DNA from: Gallionellaceae bacterium
GTDB taxonomy: Bacteria; Pseudomonadota; Gammaproteobacteria; Burkholderiales; Gallionellaceae
Length of the DNA: 64,000 nucleotides
NCBI GenBank assembly: GCA_030834965.1
Contig: JAUQWW010000025.1
Coordinates: 20,094-84,093 of the forward strand
Direction of reading: 5' to 3'
Shown: positions 37,449 to 46,927 of the stretch, piece by piece
Layout of the letters: the number at the start of each line of letters is the position of its first letter
Numbering within the stretch: position 1 is the stretch's first letter
Translations under genes and position numbers: made by a program
Notes under the pieces: model-generated
The model's input: only the letters and a program-made list of their open reading frames with translations
Told to the model about the DNA's origin: nothing
Databases searched by the model: none

Positions 37449-37450
37449 GT

Positions 37451-37774
37451 TCAGTTCGCCTTTCTGCTTTGCTTTTCAGCAATGCCCGACACTCCTTCGC
37501 GCCGCGCCAGTTCGTTCAGCACATCATCTGCAGTCAAGCCATGCTGCGCCAGCAGCACCATGCTATGAAACCACAGATCGGCCGTTTCATACACCAGATG
37601 CTGCTTGTCGCCGCTCTTCGCGGCCAGCAGCACTTCCGTAGCTTCCTCGCCAACTTTCTTCAGGATGGCATCCTCGCCCTTGCTGAACAGTTTGGCGACA
37701 TAAGAGCTTTCTGGCGCTGCGCTCTTGCGCGCCGCAATCGTTTCCGTCAGCCGTTGCAGAATGTCATTATTCAT
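37451..37774 (-). CDS. hisE: Phosphoribosyl-ATP pyrophosphatase HisE
   Basis: A 107-residue all-alpha NTP pyrophosphohydrolase of the MazG-like fold, second step of histidine synthesis. [40 protein letters not shown] and [15 protein letters not shown] contain the metal-binding glutamates and aspartate. Overlaps hisI by 4 bases, consistent with coupled translation. Confidence 0.95.
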   Translation of the reverse strand: MNNDILQRLTETIAARKSAAPESSYVAKLFSKGEDAILKKVGEEATEVLLAAKSGDKQHLVYETADLWFHSMVLLAQHGLTADDVLNELARREGVSGIAEKQSRKAN

Positions 37775-38211
37775 TGCTCTTTTGTTTCTTTTTCAGGTAA
37801 TTTCTTCTTCCGGGAAATCTTGTCTTTCTGGTAAATAGTCTCTGGCGCCTTGAGCACAGCATCGACCTCTACCCACCGGTCATTTTCCAGCCGGGTGAAA
37901 AAACAGCTCGCACGCCCGGTATGGCAGGCAATACCGCCCGTCTGCGCCACTTGCAGCAGCACCACATCACCATCACAATCCAGGCGTATTTCCTGCACCC
38001 GTTGCGTGTGGCCAGATTCCTCGCCCTTGTGCCACAGCTTCTTGCGCGAACGCGACCAGTATACTGCCTCGCCGGACTCAACGGTGCGCTTGAGCGCCTC
38101 GCGATCCATCCAGGCCACCATCAGAACTCGTCCCGTGGCTGCATCCTGCGCAATGGCGGGCACCAGCCCGTCTGCTGCCCAGTTCACCTTATTCAGCCAG
38201 CTTTCGGTCAC
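37771..38211 (-). CDS. hisI: Phosphoribosyl-AMP cyclohydrolase HisI
   Basis: A 146-residue enzyme of the third histidine step. [39 protein letters not shown], and [12 protein letters not shown] with HTGRASCFF include the zinc and magnesium ligands. The C terminus ends in a lysine-rich tail ([18 protein letters not shown]), longer than the core. It is a separate protein, not fused to HisE. The upstream gap to hisF is unusually long (142 bases). Confidence 0.95.
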   Translation of the reverse strand: MTESWLNKVNWAADGLVPAIAQDAATGRVLMVAWMDREALKRTVESGEAVYWSRSRKKLWHKGEESGHTQRVQEIRLDCDGDVVLLQVAQTGGIACHTGRASCFFTRLENDRWVEVDAVLKAPETIYQKDKISRKKKLPEKETKEQ

Positions 38212-38353
38212 AAAACCCTCCTTGCAGCGTTACGAGCGCAGGTGAGACTAGAAGAGACTCGGCGAGAAACCCGAGTGTATGCGCAAATACATGAGGATTT
38301 CGAGTCGAGTTTCGACAACGCATCACCAAGCGCAGTAGCTCCATGGGGGTTTT
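38212..38353. other. Untranslated gap within the his operon (hisF–hisI)
   Basis: This 142-base space is unusual in an otherwise tightly packed operon. It contains an inverted repeat (ACTCGG at 38257-38262 and CCGAGT at 38271-38276) and a second short palindromic stretch near 38300-38315 (TCGAGTCGA). No small ORF with a ribosome binding site is evident. It might be a mobile or palindromic remnant. Confidence 0.5.
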
Positions 38354-39112
38354 TCATAAGCGGACCTCAATCCCCTGCTGCGCCATATATTGCTTGGCCT
38401 GCCGCACCGTGTATTCGCCGTAGTGGAAAATGCTGGCCGCCAGCACCGCATCTGCGCCGCCCAGCTTCACGCCGTCCACCAAATGCTGCAGATTGCCCAC
38501 GCCGCCACTGGCAATGACCGGGATTTCCAGCGCATCCGTCACGGCGCGCGTCAGCGCCAGGTCAAAACCGGTTTTCTGTCCGTCTCTGTCCATGCTGGTG
38601 AGCAAAATTTCCCCCGCCCCCAAGGTTTGCATTTTTTGCGCCCACTCCACCGCATCCATGCCGGTGGCGCGCCGGCCGCCGTGCGTGAATACTTCCCAGC
38701 GACCCGGCCCGGCCTGCTTGGCATCAATGGCCACGACGATGCATTGCGAGCCATAGCGCCCTGCTGCATCGGCCACCAGCTGCGGATTGAGCACCGCAGA
38801 AGTGTTGATGCTCACTTTGTCGGCACCCGCGTTGAGCAGGTTGCGCACGTCCTCCACCTGGCGCACGCCGCCGCCCACGGTAAGAGGAATGAAGACCTGC
38901 TCGGCCACCTGCTCGATGATGCGAAAAATAATGCCGCGGTCATCCGAGCTGGCGGTAATGTCGAGAAAAGTTAATTCGTCTGCACCCTGCTCGTCGTAAC
39001 GACGCGCAATTTCCACCGGGTCGCCTGCGTCACGCAATTCAACGAAACTGACGCCCTTGACCACGCGGCCGGCGGTCACGTCCAAGCAAGGAATGATGCG
39101 CTTGGCCAGCAT
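38354..39112 (-). CDS. hisF: Imidazole glycerol phosphate synthase subunit HisF
   Basis: A 252-residue (beta/alpha)8 barrel. The catalytic aspartates lie in [17 protein letters not shown] and [11 protein letters not shown]; phosphate-binding loops are [11 protein letters not shown] and ASGGVGN. With HisH it forms IGP and AICAR. It shares one base with the hisA stop. Confidence 0.96.
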   Translation of the reverse strand: MLAKRIIPCLDVTAGRVVKGVSFVELRDAGDPVEIARRYDEQGADELTFLDITASSDDRGIIFRIIEQVAEQVFIPLTVGGGVRQVEDVRNLLNAGADKVSINTSAVLNPQLVADAAGRYGSQCIVVAIDAKQAGPGRWEVFTHGGRRATGMDAVEWAQKMQTLGAGEILLTSMDRDGQKTGFDLALTRAVTDALEIPVIASGGVGNLQHLVDGVKLGGADAVLAASIFHYGEYTVRQAKQYMAQQGIEVRL

Positions 39113-39861
39113 CAGAGCAAAGGCTTGGACAGCTCGTCGGCCAGTGTCTGTGCCGGGCCGAGCTCGAGCGAGCCTTCGTAGATGGCACGGCCGGTAATCG
39201 CGCCAGTGATACCCTCATCCTGCACGGCGCACAGCGCACGCACGTCATCGAGATTGGTAATACCGCCGCTGGCAATCACGGGAACCGTAAGTTCGCGTGC
39301 CAGTTCCACGGTCGCGGGTATATTCACGCCGGACATCATACCGTCGCGCCCGATGTCGGTGTAAATGATCGCTTCCACGCCGTAATCTTCAAAACGCTTG
39401 GCCAGATCAAGCACGTCATGGCCGGTCAGCTTGGACCAGCCATCCACCGCCACCTTGCCCGCTTTGGCGTCAAGTCCGACCATGATGTGGCCGGGAAAGG
39501 CGTCGCAGGCCTCGTGCAAGAATCCCGGCACCTTGACCGCCGCAGTGCCCACAATGACGTAGGTCACACCGATGTCGAGATAGCGCTCTATGGTTTCCAG
39601 ATCGCGGATACCGCCGCCCAGTTGCACTGGCACGTCCAGTCCGACCGCATCGATGACACTGCGCACCGCCGCCTCGTTCTTCGGCTTGCCGGCAAACGCC
39701 CCGTTCAGGTCAACCAGGTGCAGGCGCCGTGCGCCCTCTCCCAGCCAGCGCAGCGCCATTGCAGCGGGATCTTCGGAAAAGACTGTGGCGCCTTCCATCA
39801 CCCCCTGACGCAGGCGTACACAATGTCCATCTTTCAAATCAATTGCAGGAATAATTAACAT
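39112..39861 (-). CDS. hisA: ProFAR isomerase HisA
   Basis: A 249-residue (beta/alpha)8 isomerase related to HisF. The active-site aspartates are in [17 protein letters not shown] and [26 protein letters not shown] and [11 protein letters not shown] bind phosphate. It lies 23 bases after hisH and overlaps hisF by one base. Confidence 0.96.
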   Translation of the reverse strand: MLIIPAIDLKDGHCVRLRQGVMEGATVFSEDPAAMALRWLGEGARRLHLVDLNGAFAGKPKNEAAVRSVIDAVGLDVPVQLGGGIRDLETIERYLDIGVTYVIVGTAAVKVPGFLHEACDAFPGHIMVGLDAKAGKVAVDGWSKLTGHDVLDLAKRFEDYGVEAIIYTDIGRDGMMSGVNIPATVELARELTVPVIASGGITNLDDVRALCAVQDEGITGAITGRAIYEGSLELGPAQTLADELSKPLL

Positions 39862-39884
39862 GGCAGGATTTTATCAAACGAGAG

Positions 39885-40520
39885 TTAGTCAGGTTTCCAA
39901 TTTACAAAATTACGCAACAAGGCCAGACCGGCGCTTTGGCTCTTTTCCGGGTGAAATTGCACGGCAAATAAATTATCGCGCGCCACAGCGCAAACGAATG
40001 GAAGCGGATAGCAACTGGTGGCCTGCACGAGCTGCTCATCCTGTGGCTGCACATAATAACTGTGCACAAAATAAAAGCGCGCATCCTGTGGAATGTCTTG
40101 CCACAACGGATGCACGGCATGATGTACCTCGTTCCAACCCATGTGCGGCACCTTGAGTTTGTGACCCTGTGCGTCGCGCAAATTGCTGGCGAAACGCACC
40201 ACCTTGCCAGGAAGGACGCCCAGTCCGGGAATATCGCCCTCCGCACTGTGCTCAAACAGCATTTGCAGGCCGATGCAAATACCCAGGAACGGTTTGTTAT
40301 GCGCCGCTTCCAGCACGGCGCTGCGCAATCCGCGTGCATCCAGTTCGCGCATGCAATCCGGCATCGCACCCTGGCCGGGGAACACCACGCGCGTTGCTTG
40401 CGCGACTTGCTGCGGATCGCCGGTCACCGTGATGGAAGCATCCGGCGCCACGGTGCGCAGCGCCTGGTGCACCGAGCGCAGATTGCCCATACCATAATCT
40501 ACAACAGCAATATCTGCCAT
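39885..40520 (-). CDS. hisH: Imidazole glycerol phosphate synthase glutaminase subunit HisH
   Basis: A 211-residue class I glutamine amidotransferase supplying ammonia to HisF. The nucleophile cysteine is in FLGICIGLQMLF and the His–Glu pair in AVQFHPEKSQ; YGMGNLRSVHQAL is the typical N terminus. There are 85 bases between the hisB stop and this start, where some relatives carry an unrelated membrane gene (marC); none is present here. Confidence 0.96.
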   Translation of the reverse strand: MADIAVVDYGMGNLRSVHQALRTVAPDASITVTGDPQQVAQATRVVFPGQGAMPDCMRELDARGLRSAVLEAAHNKPFLGICIGLQMLFEHSAEGDIPGLGVLPGKVVRFASNLRDAQGHKLKVPHMGWNEVHHAVHPLWQDIPQDARFYFVHSYYVQPQDEQLVQATSCYPLPFVCAVARDNLFAVQFHPEKSQSAGLALLRNFVNWKPD

Positions 40521-40605
40521 ATTTTAGTCAGTAAGGATTGAGTATCGAGGAGCGAATGTAGTGACAAGACAGTGGCAGGATGTTCAATCCCTGATCTCGA
40601 TCCTC

Positions 40606-41193
40606 TTACAGCGTGCCCTTGGTTGAAGGCATCATGCCTGCCATGCGCGGATCAACCTCCAGTGCCATGCGCAGGGCACGACCGAACCCCTTGAATATGG
40701 TTTCCACCTGATGGTGCGCATTGTCACCCGCAAGATTGTCGATGTGCACAGTCACCAGCGCATGATTGACGAAGCCCTGGAAAAACTCACGCACCAGGTC
40801 CACTTCAAACTCGCCCACATTGGAACGTACAAAATCCACGTTGAACACCAGTCCGGGACGGCCGGAAATATCCAGCACCACGCGCGACAGCGCTTCATCC
40901 AGCGGCACATAGGCATGGCCATAGCGGCGCAGGCCCTTCTTGTCTCCCACCGCCTGATTGAACGCCTGCCCGAGGGTTATGCCGATGTCCTCGACGGTGT
41001 GATGCGCATCGATGTGCAAATCCCCCTTGGCGGCGATGTCCAGATCGACCATGCCGTGGCGTGCAACCTGGTCGAGCATGTGCTCCAGGAAGGGCAGGCC
41101 GGTATTGAGCGTCGCCTTGCCGGTGCCATCCAGATCAAGCTTGACGTTGATCTGGGTTTCCAGAGTGTTGCGGGTAACTTGCGCACTACGCAT
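40606..41193 (-). CDS. hisB: Imidazoleglycerol-phosphate dehydratase HisB
   Basis: A 195-residue monofunctional IGPD (no phosphatase domain). The manganese-binding histidine motifs are [23 protein letters not shown] and [20 protein letters not shown]. It starts 9 bases after hisC stops. Confidence 0.96.
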   Translation of the reverse strand: MRSAQVTRNTLETQINVKLDLDGTGKATLNTGLPFLEHMLDQVARHGMVDLDIAAKGDLHIDAHHTVEDIGITLGQAFNQAVGDKKGLRRYGHAYVPLDEALSRVVLDISGRPGLVFNVDFVRSNVGEFEVDLVREFFQGFVNHALVTVHIDNLAGDNAHHQVETIFKGFGRALRMALEVDPRMAGMMPSTKGTL

Positions 41194-41202
41194 GATTTTG
41201 CC

Positions 41203-42297
41203 TTAAGCGAATTGATGAATACTTTCCTGCAAAGCCCGGATGAACAGCTCATTCTCTGCCTGCGTGCCCACCGTAACACGCAGGCAGTCAACCAGCGCAG
41301 GGTGTGCTCCATTCAGATTCTTGATCAGCACACCGCGCTGTTTCAGTCCCTCAAATACCCTGCCTGAATGCGCCACATGGAACAGGATAAAATTGGCCTC
41401 ACTCGGATATGCACGCACGTCCGCCGTTCCCACCAGGCGCTCATATAACCAGGAGCGGTCCTGCTTGATCTGCTCGGCCTGTTGCAACAGCACGTCGTGG
41501 TGCTGCAATAGTTTTTCTGCCACCATCTGCGTCAGCACGCCAATATTATACGGCAAGCGCAGCTTTTCCAACTGCGCCAGCCACGCCGTGCTGCCTGCCA
41601 GAAAACCCAGGCGCAAACCGGCCATGCCGAGCTTGGAGAAAGTGCGCATTACCAGCAAGTTGGGATAGCGCGCCAGCATGGGAATAAAGCTGGCGCTGGC
41701 AAAGGCATAATAGGCTTCGTCCACCACTACCAGACCGGGTGCAGCCTCAATGACTTGCACGATGGCATCCGCATCGAACAGGTTGCCGCTGGGGTTGTTC
41801 GGATACGCCAGAAACACCAGCGCAGGCTGATGGTGCTGCATGGCGGCCAACATTGCGGGCAAATCCAGCGCAAAATCTTCCGACAGCGGCACGCCCGCAT
41901 ACTGCATGCCGGTGAATGCCGCGATCATCTTGTACATGACGAACGATGGCTCGACACTCAATAGTGTGGCCCCCGGCCTGGCGAGTGCCAGCGCAAGCAA
42001 CTGTATGATTTCGTCCGAGCCGTTGCCGAGCAGGATATCCACGCCCTGCGGCAAGCCGGTCACAGCGCGTATCCGCTCTTTCAGGCGCTGTGCGCTGGCA
42101 TCGGGATAACGGTTGATGGCAGCGTTCGCCACCAGATGTGCTATTTCCTCGCGCAGTTGCGGCGGCAACGGATAGGGATTTTCCATCGCATCCAGCTTGA
42201 CCATGCCTGTGCTATCGGGCACAGAATAGGCGTGCAGGGCGAGCACTTCCTGACGAAGCAGGCGATCTGGCATTGCGGCGAGTCTGGGGGAAGGCAT
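41203..42297 (-). CDS. hisC: Histidinol-phosphate aminotransferase HisC
   Basis: A 364-residue PLP fold-type I aminotransferase. [45 protein letters not shown] and the cofactor lysine motif [16 protein letters not shown] are visible. It is the first gene of the hisCBHAFIE run in this window. hisG and hisD are not upstream; a divergent two-component gene follows after about 200 bases. Confidence 0.95.
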   Translation of the reverse strand: MPSPRLAAMPDRLLRQEVLALHAYSVPDSTGMVKLDAMENPYPLPPQLREEIAHLVANAAINRYPDASAQRLKERIRAVTGLPQGVDILLGNGSDEIIQLLALALARPGATLLSVEPSFVMYKMIAAFTGMQYAGVPLSEDFALDLPAMLAAMQHHQPALVFLAYPNNPSGNLFDADAIVQVIEAAPGLVVVDEAYYAFASASFIPMLARYPNLLVMRTFSKLGMAGLRLGFLAGSTAWLAQLEKLRLPYNIGVLTQMVAEKLLQHHDVLLQQAEQIKQDRSWLYERLVGTADVRAYPSEANFILFHVAHSGRVFEGLKQRGVLIKNLNGAHPALVDCLRVTVGTQAENELFIRALQESIHQFA

Positions 42298-42505
42298 TGG
42301 ATATCAATACTGAAGGACGGACATATATTACCGCATTCATGCAGGCTTGGGCACAATTCCTCCATCGATAAAATCTACAAGCAAAAAATCATGTGCTACC
42401 CTTCGGTTCGAGGCCAATAACCCTTACACTGCCATGACAGTCTGGTTGCAGCATGAGCCGCGCTTATAGTAATCTGACCCCAATCAAGGCAATGCCTGGA
42501 AAGAC

Positions 42506-44026
42506 ATGACCGCCAAGAAACTTAACATCCTGCTGGTTGAAGCGTCCGCTGGCGATGCCCGGCATACCTTGGCCAAGCTGGAGCAGAGCGGCTACCGGGT
42601 TGAGCACAAGCGGGTGGAAAGCGCATCTGCCATGCAAGCCGCACTGAAAGACAAAAACTGGGACGTGGTGCTGTGCAGCTACGACCCGCCCGGCTTTGGT
42701 GGCCTGGAAGCACTCAAGCTGATGCACTCGGCAAAAATAGATTTACCCTTCCTGTTCCTGTCACATGACCTGCGCGAAGAAAATATCATCCATGCCATGC
42801 ATTCCGGTGCGGACGATTACATTTTCAAGGGCAGCCTGGACCGTCTCGCTCCAGCGATCGAGCACAATCTGCGCGAGGCACGCATCCGCCGCGAACACCG
42901 CCATGCGCAACTCGCCTTGCAGGAGAACCAGGCGCGCCTGCATGCCTTCATCGCCAATCTGCCGGGCATGGCCTTCCTGCTGCTGCTGGATGCCCATGAC
43001 GCGATGTCCTTCCCTTATGTCAGCGAGGGCAGCCAGGCCCTACTCGGATTGAATGCGCCGGACCTGGAACAGAATCCTCAATTATTTCTGAACCTGCTGC
43101 ACCCGGATGACCGCGCATCGTATGACCTGTCCATGCGCACCTCGGCAAAAAACCTGTCATTCTGGAACTGGGAAGGACGCATCAGCATGCCCCCGGTTGG
43201 CGAAACCAAATGGATCAACCTGCGCTGCAGCCCGCACAAACTGGCCAATGGCAATGTGCAATGGGAAGGCATCATGTCCAACATCACCCAGAGCAAACAG
43301 GCGGAAATCGAGATCAAGATATCGCAGGAACAGTTGCGTGAACTATCCTCGCACATCCAGGACGTGCGCGAACAGGAACGGCTGAATATCGCACGCGAGG
43401 TGCATGACGATCTGGGCAGCACGCTCACGGCCATCAAGCTGGATATCGCCTGGCTGGGCGGGCGACTGAATACCCAGAACCCGGATCTGGCCGCCAAGGC
43501 GAAGGTCATCGAGGTCCTGGTGGACAAATGCGCCGCTGCTGCGAGCAATATCTCGCGCTCCCTGCGCCCGAGCGTGCTGGACAGCTTCGGCATCATCGCG
43601 GCGATCGAAATCGAGGCGGAGGAATTCCAACGGCGCACCGGCATCCCCTGCACGATCAATCATGCAAATGACGGCACTGCACCGGATCAGGACACAGCCA
43701 TGGATCCGGATACCTCCATCGCCCTGTTCCGCATTTTTCAGGAAGCGCTGAACAACGTCATAAAGCACGCCCAGGCCAGCCAGGTAACCGTGGACATATA
43801 CAACCATGCGGACGGCGTTGAGCTGATCGTCAGCGACAACGGCCGCGGCCTGACCGAGGCCGACCGCAGCAAGCCGCGCTCGTTCGGGCTGCGGGGCATA
43901 CGCGAGCGCGTCGCACATTTCGGTGGCGACGTACGCATCAGCAGCACGCCCGGCCATGGCACCACCGTAGCCGTGCACATACCGCGCACGCCGGCACACC
44001 CTGCAACGCGCAGCATGCTGTCATAG
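42506..44026 (+). CDS. NarL-type sensor histidine kinase with degenerate receiver and PAS domain
   Basis: The 506-residue cytoplasmic kinase has an N-terminal receiver-like domain (1-125), a PAS domain (about 140-275, with LHPDDRASYD and WINLRCSPH), a coiled linker, HisKA_3 with phosphorylatable H300 in IAREVHDDLGSTL, and an ATPase domain (FRIFQEALNNVIKHA, SDNGRGL, GLRGIRERV). In the receiver the phosphoacceptor position is serine (S58 in VVLCSYDPPG) instead of aspartate, so it probably cannot be phosphorylated. No membrane segments. It is followed after 40 bases by its likely partner regulator. The stimulus is unknown. Confidence 0.9.
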   Translation: MTAKKLNILLVEASAGDARHTLAKLEQSGYRVEHKRVESASAMQAALKDKNWDVVLCSYDPPGFGGLEALKLMHSAKIDLPFLFLSHDLREENIIHAMHSGADDYIFKGSLDRLAPAIEHNLREARIRREHRHAQLALQENQARLHAFIANLPGMAFLLLLDAHDAMSFPYVSEGSQALLGLNAPDLEQNPQLFLNLLHPDDRASYDLSMRTSAKNLSFWNWEGRISMPPVGETKWINLRCSPHKLANGNVQWEGIMSNITQSKQAEIEIKISQEQLRELSSHIQDVREQERLNIAREVHDDLGSTLTAIKLDIAWLGGRLNTQNPDLAAKAKVIEVLVDKCAAAASNISRSLRPSVLDSFGIIAAIEIEAEEFQRRTGIPCTINHANDGTAPDQDTAMDPDTSIALFRIFQEALNNVIKHAQASQVTVDIYNHADGVELIVSDNGRGLTEADRSKPRSFGLRGIRERVAHFGGDVRISSTPGHGTTVAVHIPRTPAHPATRSMLS

Positions 44027-44066
44027 CAAACGCGGCCCTGATGTTTATGCCTGAGCGGGAATCACA

Positions 44067-44702
44067 ATGATACGAGTACTGGTGGTGGATGATCATGCGC
44101 TGATCCGCAAGGGGATGAAGCAAATCCTGGAAGACACGCGCGACATGCAAGTATCCGGTGAGGCCGAGACCGGCACGCAGGCACTCAAGATGGCGCGCAA
44201 GGGGGGGCATGACCTGATGCTGCTCGACATCACCCTGCCCGACAGGAACGGCATCGACATCCTCAAGCAATTGCGGGTGGAATGCCCCAACCTGCCCATT
44301 CTCATCCTGAGCATGCACCCGGAAGACCAGTATGCCGTGCGTGCCATACGGGCCGGGGCGGCAGGCTACCTGAACAAGCAAAGCGCCCCGTCACAACTGG
44401 TCACCGCGATACGCCAGGTTGCCAGCGGCAAAAAATACATCAGCAGCATACTGGCGGAGCAGCTGGCCAACGACCTGGCAAAAGACCAGCAACAGGAAGC
44501 GTCGCATCACATCCTGTCCAACCGCGAATACCAGACGCTCTGCCTGATGGCGGCGGGCAAAAGCCTGAGCGAGATGGCGGACATCATGTCGCTCAGCGCC
44601 AAGACGGTCAGCGTTTACCGGGCGCGCATGCTGGAAAAAATGAAGCTGAAAAACAACGCGGAAGCTGTCCGTTATGCGATCAACAACCATTTGATTGAGT
44701 AA
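44067..44702 (+). CDS. LuxR/NarL-family response regulator
   Basis: A 211-residue regulator with a receiver (VLVVDDHALIRKG, phosphoacceptor D54 in LMLLDITLPDRNG, K at about 104) and a C-terminal LuxR helix-turn-helix (LSNREYQTLCLMAAGKSLSE, LSAKTVSVYRARMLEKM). A run of seven G bases falls within the codons around residue 46. It forms an operon with the kinase gene just upstream. Targets are unknown; proximity to flagellar genes and a diguanylate cyclase is suggestive only. Confidence 0.93.
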   Translation: MIRVLVVDDHALIRKGMKQILEDTRDMQVSGEAETGTQALKMARKGGHDLMLLDITLPDRNGIDILKQLRVECPNLPILILSMHPEDQYAVRAIRAGAAGYLNKQSAPSQLVTAIRQVASGKKYISSILAEQLANDLAKDQQQEASHHILSNREYQTLCLMAAGKSLSEMADIMSLSAKTVSVYRARMLEKMKLKNNAEAVRYAINNHLIE

Positions 44703-44707
44703 TTAAC

Positions 44708-44876
44708 CCAAATAATCCATTGTGCCGTCATTCCGGCGAAGGCCGGAATCCAGCCACAAAAAACTCTGCGCAGCAGACAAAATCATGATGTTGTCCCACT
44801 TACGTGGTGAATCATTAATCATCTGGATTCCGGCCTTCGCCGGAATGACGCAGTTTTTTCTAATGGATTATTCGGG
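44708..44876. repeat. MITE-like palindromic element
   Basis: The outer ends are inverted repeats (CCCAAATAATCCAT at 44708-44721 and its near-complement at 44863-44876). Inside, a 28-base perfect inverted pair is found at 44726-44753 and 44823-44850, itself containing the ATTCCGGCGAAGGCCGGAAT palindrome. The roughly 70-base centre is unrelated to the arms. No protein is encoded. 'GTCATTCCGGCGAAGGCCGGAAT' elements are frequent in proteobacterial intergenic regions. It may also end transcription of the regulator gene. Confidence 0.8.
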
Positions 44877-44976
44877 ATTAAGGTAAATTGGCGCGGGAAA
44901 CTGCCACTGTTCCACGCTTAGCACCCCCGGCGCATAGCCAATAATAGGAGTCATTCAGGATTAAGCCAGGTTGCAC

Positions 44977-46635
44977 ATGACAAAGCCTACCACTCCTTCC
45001 GAGATCGCGCGGGAAGCCATAAAAACGCTTGCTGCACGCAAGCTTGTCCCGACACCGGACAACTATGCGCAGGTCTATCAGGAGATCGGCGGCACACCCG
45101 ACGCACTGGCTGCGAGCGAAAAACATCCGGCAAAGGAATCGGCTGATGACAAGCCATCTCGGGCATGGCCGAAGCTGATCCGCGACCTGCTCAAGCAACT
45201 GGAAACCCCGCACAAAGGCATTACCGTCACACGCAAAAAAGACGGCGTGGAAACGGTTCTCAAGAAATTTGCCAGCGATCCCGACGCCCTGTTTGAAAAA
45301 TTGCAGGGGCTGCTGAATTCCTGGTCCAGCTCACCCACCGCCCCCAGCCCCGGCGAACTGGTTCCGCAGGCACCCGAGCCGACCGCGGCCGGCACAGCCC
45401 TGCCGGCCGCTGCGAGAACTACCCACGCGGCAAAAAATTATGTCGAAATGGCCGCACAACTGCGCGAGCTGTTGGCGCAATCCCTGGAAAGCTCGATCAG
45501 CACGCAACCCGAACTGACGAGTGAAATCCAGGCGTTGGCACAGCTCGTGCGCGCTACCAGCGACCCCGACCAGAGCGCCGGCCTGTCCCGGCAATTACAC
45601 AAATTCTGGATAACACTGGAATTGCGCGGCGGCGACCGGATCAAAATACAGGAAGGCCTGGTGCGCCTGTTGCGCCTGCTGGTGCAAAACGTCGGCGAGC
45701 TGGCGGTCAACGACAAATGGCTGCACGGCCAGGTCGCCACCCTGCAGGAAATCATTTCGCAGCCCGTCGACAAGCGCGTCATAGCCGATGCGGAGCGCAA
45801 TCTGCGCGAAGCCATCATCAAACAGAGCTCACTCAAGGAAAGCCTGAGCGATGCCAAGACCACGCTCAAGAGCCTGATGACCACCTTCATCGACCGCCTG
45901 GGCGAGCTGACCGAAAGCACCGGCGAATATCACGTCAAAATAGAGGGATACAGCCAGAAAATCGGCGGCGCCGACAACCTCACCGAACTGAGCCACATCC
46001 TGGATGACATCATGCACGACACGCGCATCATCCAGGCGAGCGCACTGCGCTCCCACGAGGAATTGGCCAGCACGCGCAAGCAGGCGCATGAGGCCGAAGC
46101 GCGCGCCCGAAAACTGGAACACGAACTGGAGCAGGTCAGCGAAAAGATGCACGAAGACCAGCTCACCGGCGCGCTCAACCGGCGCGGACTGGACGAGTCA
46201 CTGGACCGCGAAATCAAGCGCGCCGAACGGCAAAAGGAACCGGTCAGCCTTGCGCTGATCGACATCGACAATTTCAAGCAGCTCAACGACACTCTGGGCC
46301 ATCAGGCAGGCGATCAGGCGCTGGTGCACCTGACGACTGTCATCAAGGAAGCGCTGCGCCCGACCGATGCAGTGGCGCGTTATGGCGGCGAAGAATTTCT
46401 TGTCATCATGCCCAATACCGGCCTGGATGAGGCTGTGGCGACCATCGCCCGCCTGCAGCGCGAGCTCACCAAGCGCTTCTTCCTGCACGACAACAAGCGC
46501 CTGCTGATCACTTTCAGCGCCGGCGTGGCATTGCGCGGCAGCGATGAGGAACCGGAAGAATTGATCGGGCGTGCCGACAAGGCAATGTATCACGCCAAGC
46601 AAACCGGAAAAAACCGGGTGGTTGCGGCCGCTTAA
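44977..46635 (+). CDS. Diguanylate cyclase (GGDEF) with N-terminal helical region
   Basis: The 552-residue protein has an unrecognised, mostly helical N-terminal part (EIAREAIKTLAARKLVPTPD, then a Pro/Ala linker at about 120-145), a coiled coil (about 355-385) and a C-terminal GGDEF domain: DQLTGALNRRGLDESL, IDIDNFKQLNDTLGHQAGD and active-site ARYGGEEFLVIMP with the inhibitory RxxD (RPTD) just upstream. No membrane helices. ATG 44977 is chosen over a TTG two codons earlier. It lies directly upstream of the flagellin gene with its FliA promoter and so may influence the switch between motility and attachment. Confidence 0.9.
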   Translation: MTKPTTPSEIAREAIKTLAARKLVPTPDNYAQVYQEIGGTPDALAASEKHPAKESADDKPSRAWPKLIRDLLKQLETPHKGITVTRKKDGVETVLKKFASDPDALFEKLQGLLNSWSSSPTAPSPGELVPQAPEPTAAGTALPAAARTTHAAKNYVEMAAQLRELLAQSLESSISTQPELTSEIQALAQLVRATSDPDQSAGLSRQLHKFWITLELRGGDRIKIQEGLVRLLRLLVQNVGELAVNDKWLHGQVATLQEIISQPVDKRVIADAERNLREAIIKQSSLKESLSDAKTTLKSLMTTFIDRLGELTESTGEYHVKIEGYSQKIGGADNLTELSHILDDIMHDTRIIQASALRSHEELASTRKQAHEAEARARKLEHELEQVSEKMHEDQLTGALNRRGLDESLDREIKRAERQKEPVSLALIDIDNFKQLNDTLGHQAGDQALVHLTTVIKEALRPTDAVARYGGEEFLVIMPNTGLDEAVATIARLQRELTKRFFLHDNKRLLITFSAGVALRGSDEEPEELIGRADKAMYHAKQTGKNRVVAAA

Positions 46636-46801
46636 CCTTATTACTGATATTCTGCGTAGCAATCGACGAAAACTTGCACGCAACCAACCCTCAAACTCCT
46701 GGATACATCCAAGAACGCTGCCAGAAGCCCGTTTTGCGGTCTTATTCATCCGTTTTGGCAGCTACCCCTAAACCCATCCTGCAAAAAATTCAGATGCGCA
46801 C

Positions 46802-46828
46802 TAAAGTTTTCCTGATTGATCCCGATAA
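46802..46828 (+). promoter_or_regulatory. FliA (sigma-28) promoter of the flagellin gene
   Basis: TAAAGTTT, 11 bases, then CCCGATAA. The sigma-28 consensus is TAAAGTTT-N11-GCCGATAA, so only one base differs. The distance to the flagellin start is about 100 bases, giving a leader of roughly 90 bases. The rest of the 292-base gap upstream (46636-46927) shows nothing else that I can assign. Confidence 0.92.
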
Positions 46829-46927
46829 ACAAAACAACGGCGGTTGCTTGTGCCTTGCAACAGTGGGCAAACCGAAGTGGGCGGCAACAGAGCCGTAATC
46901 AAGAACCAGGATTAAAGGAGAACTGAA

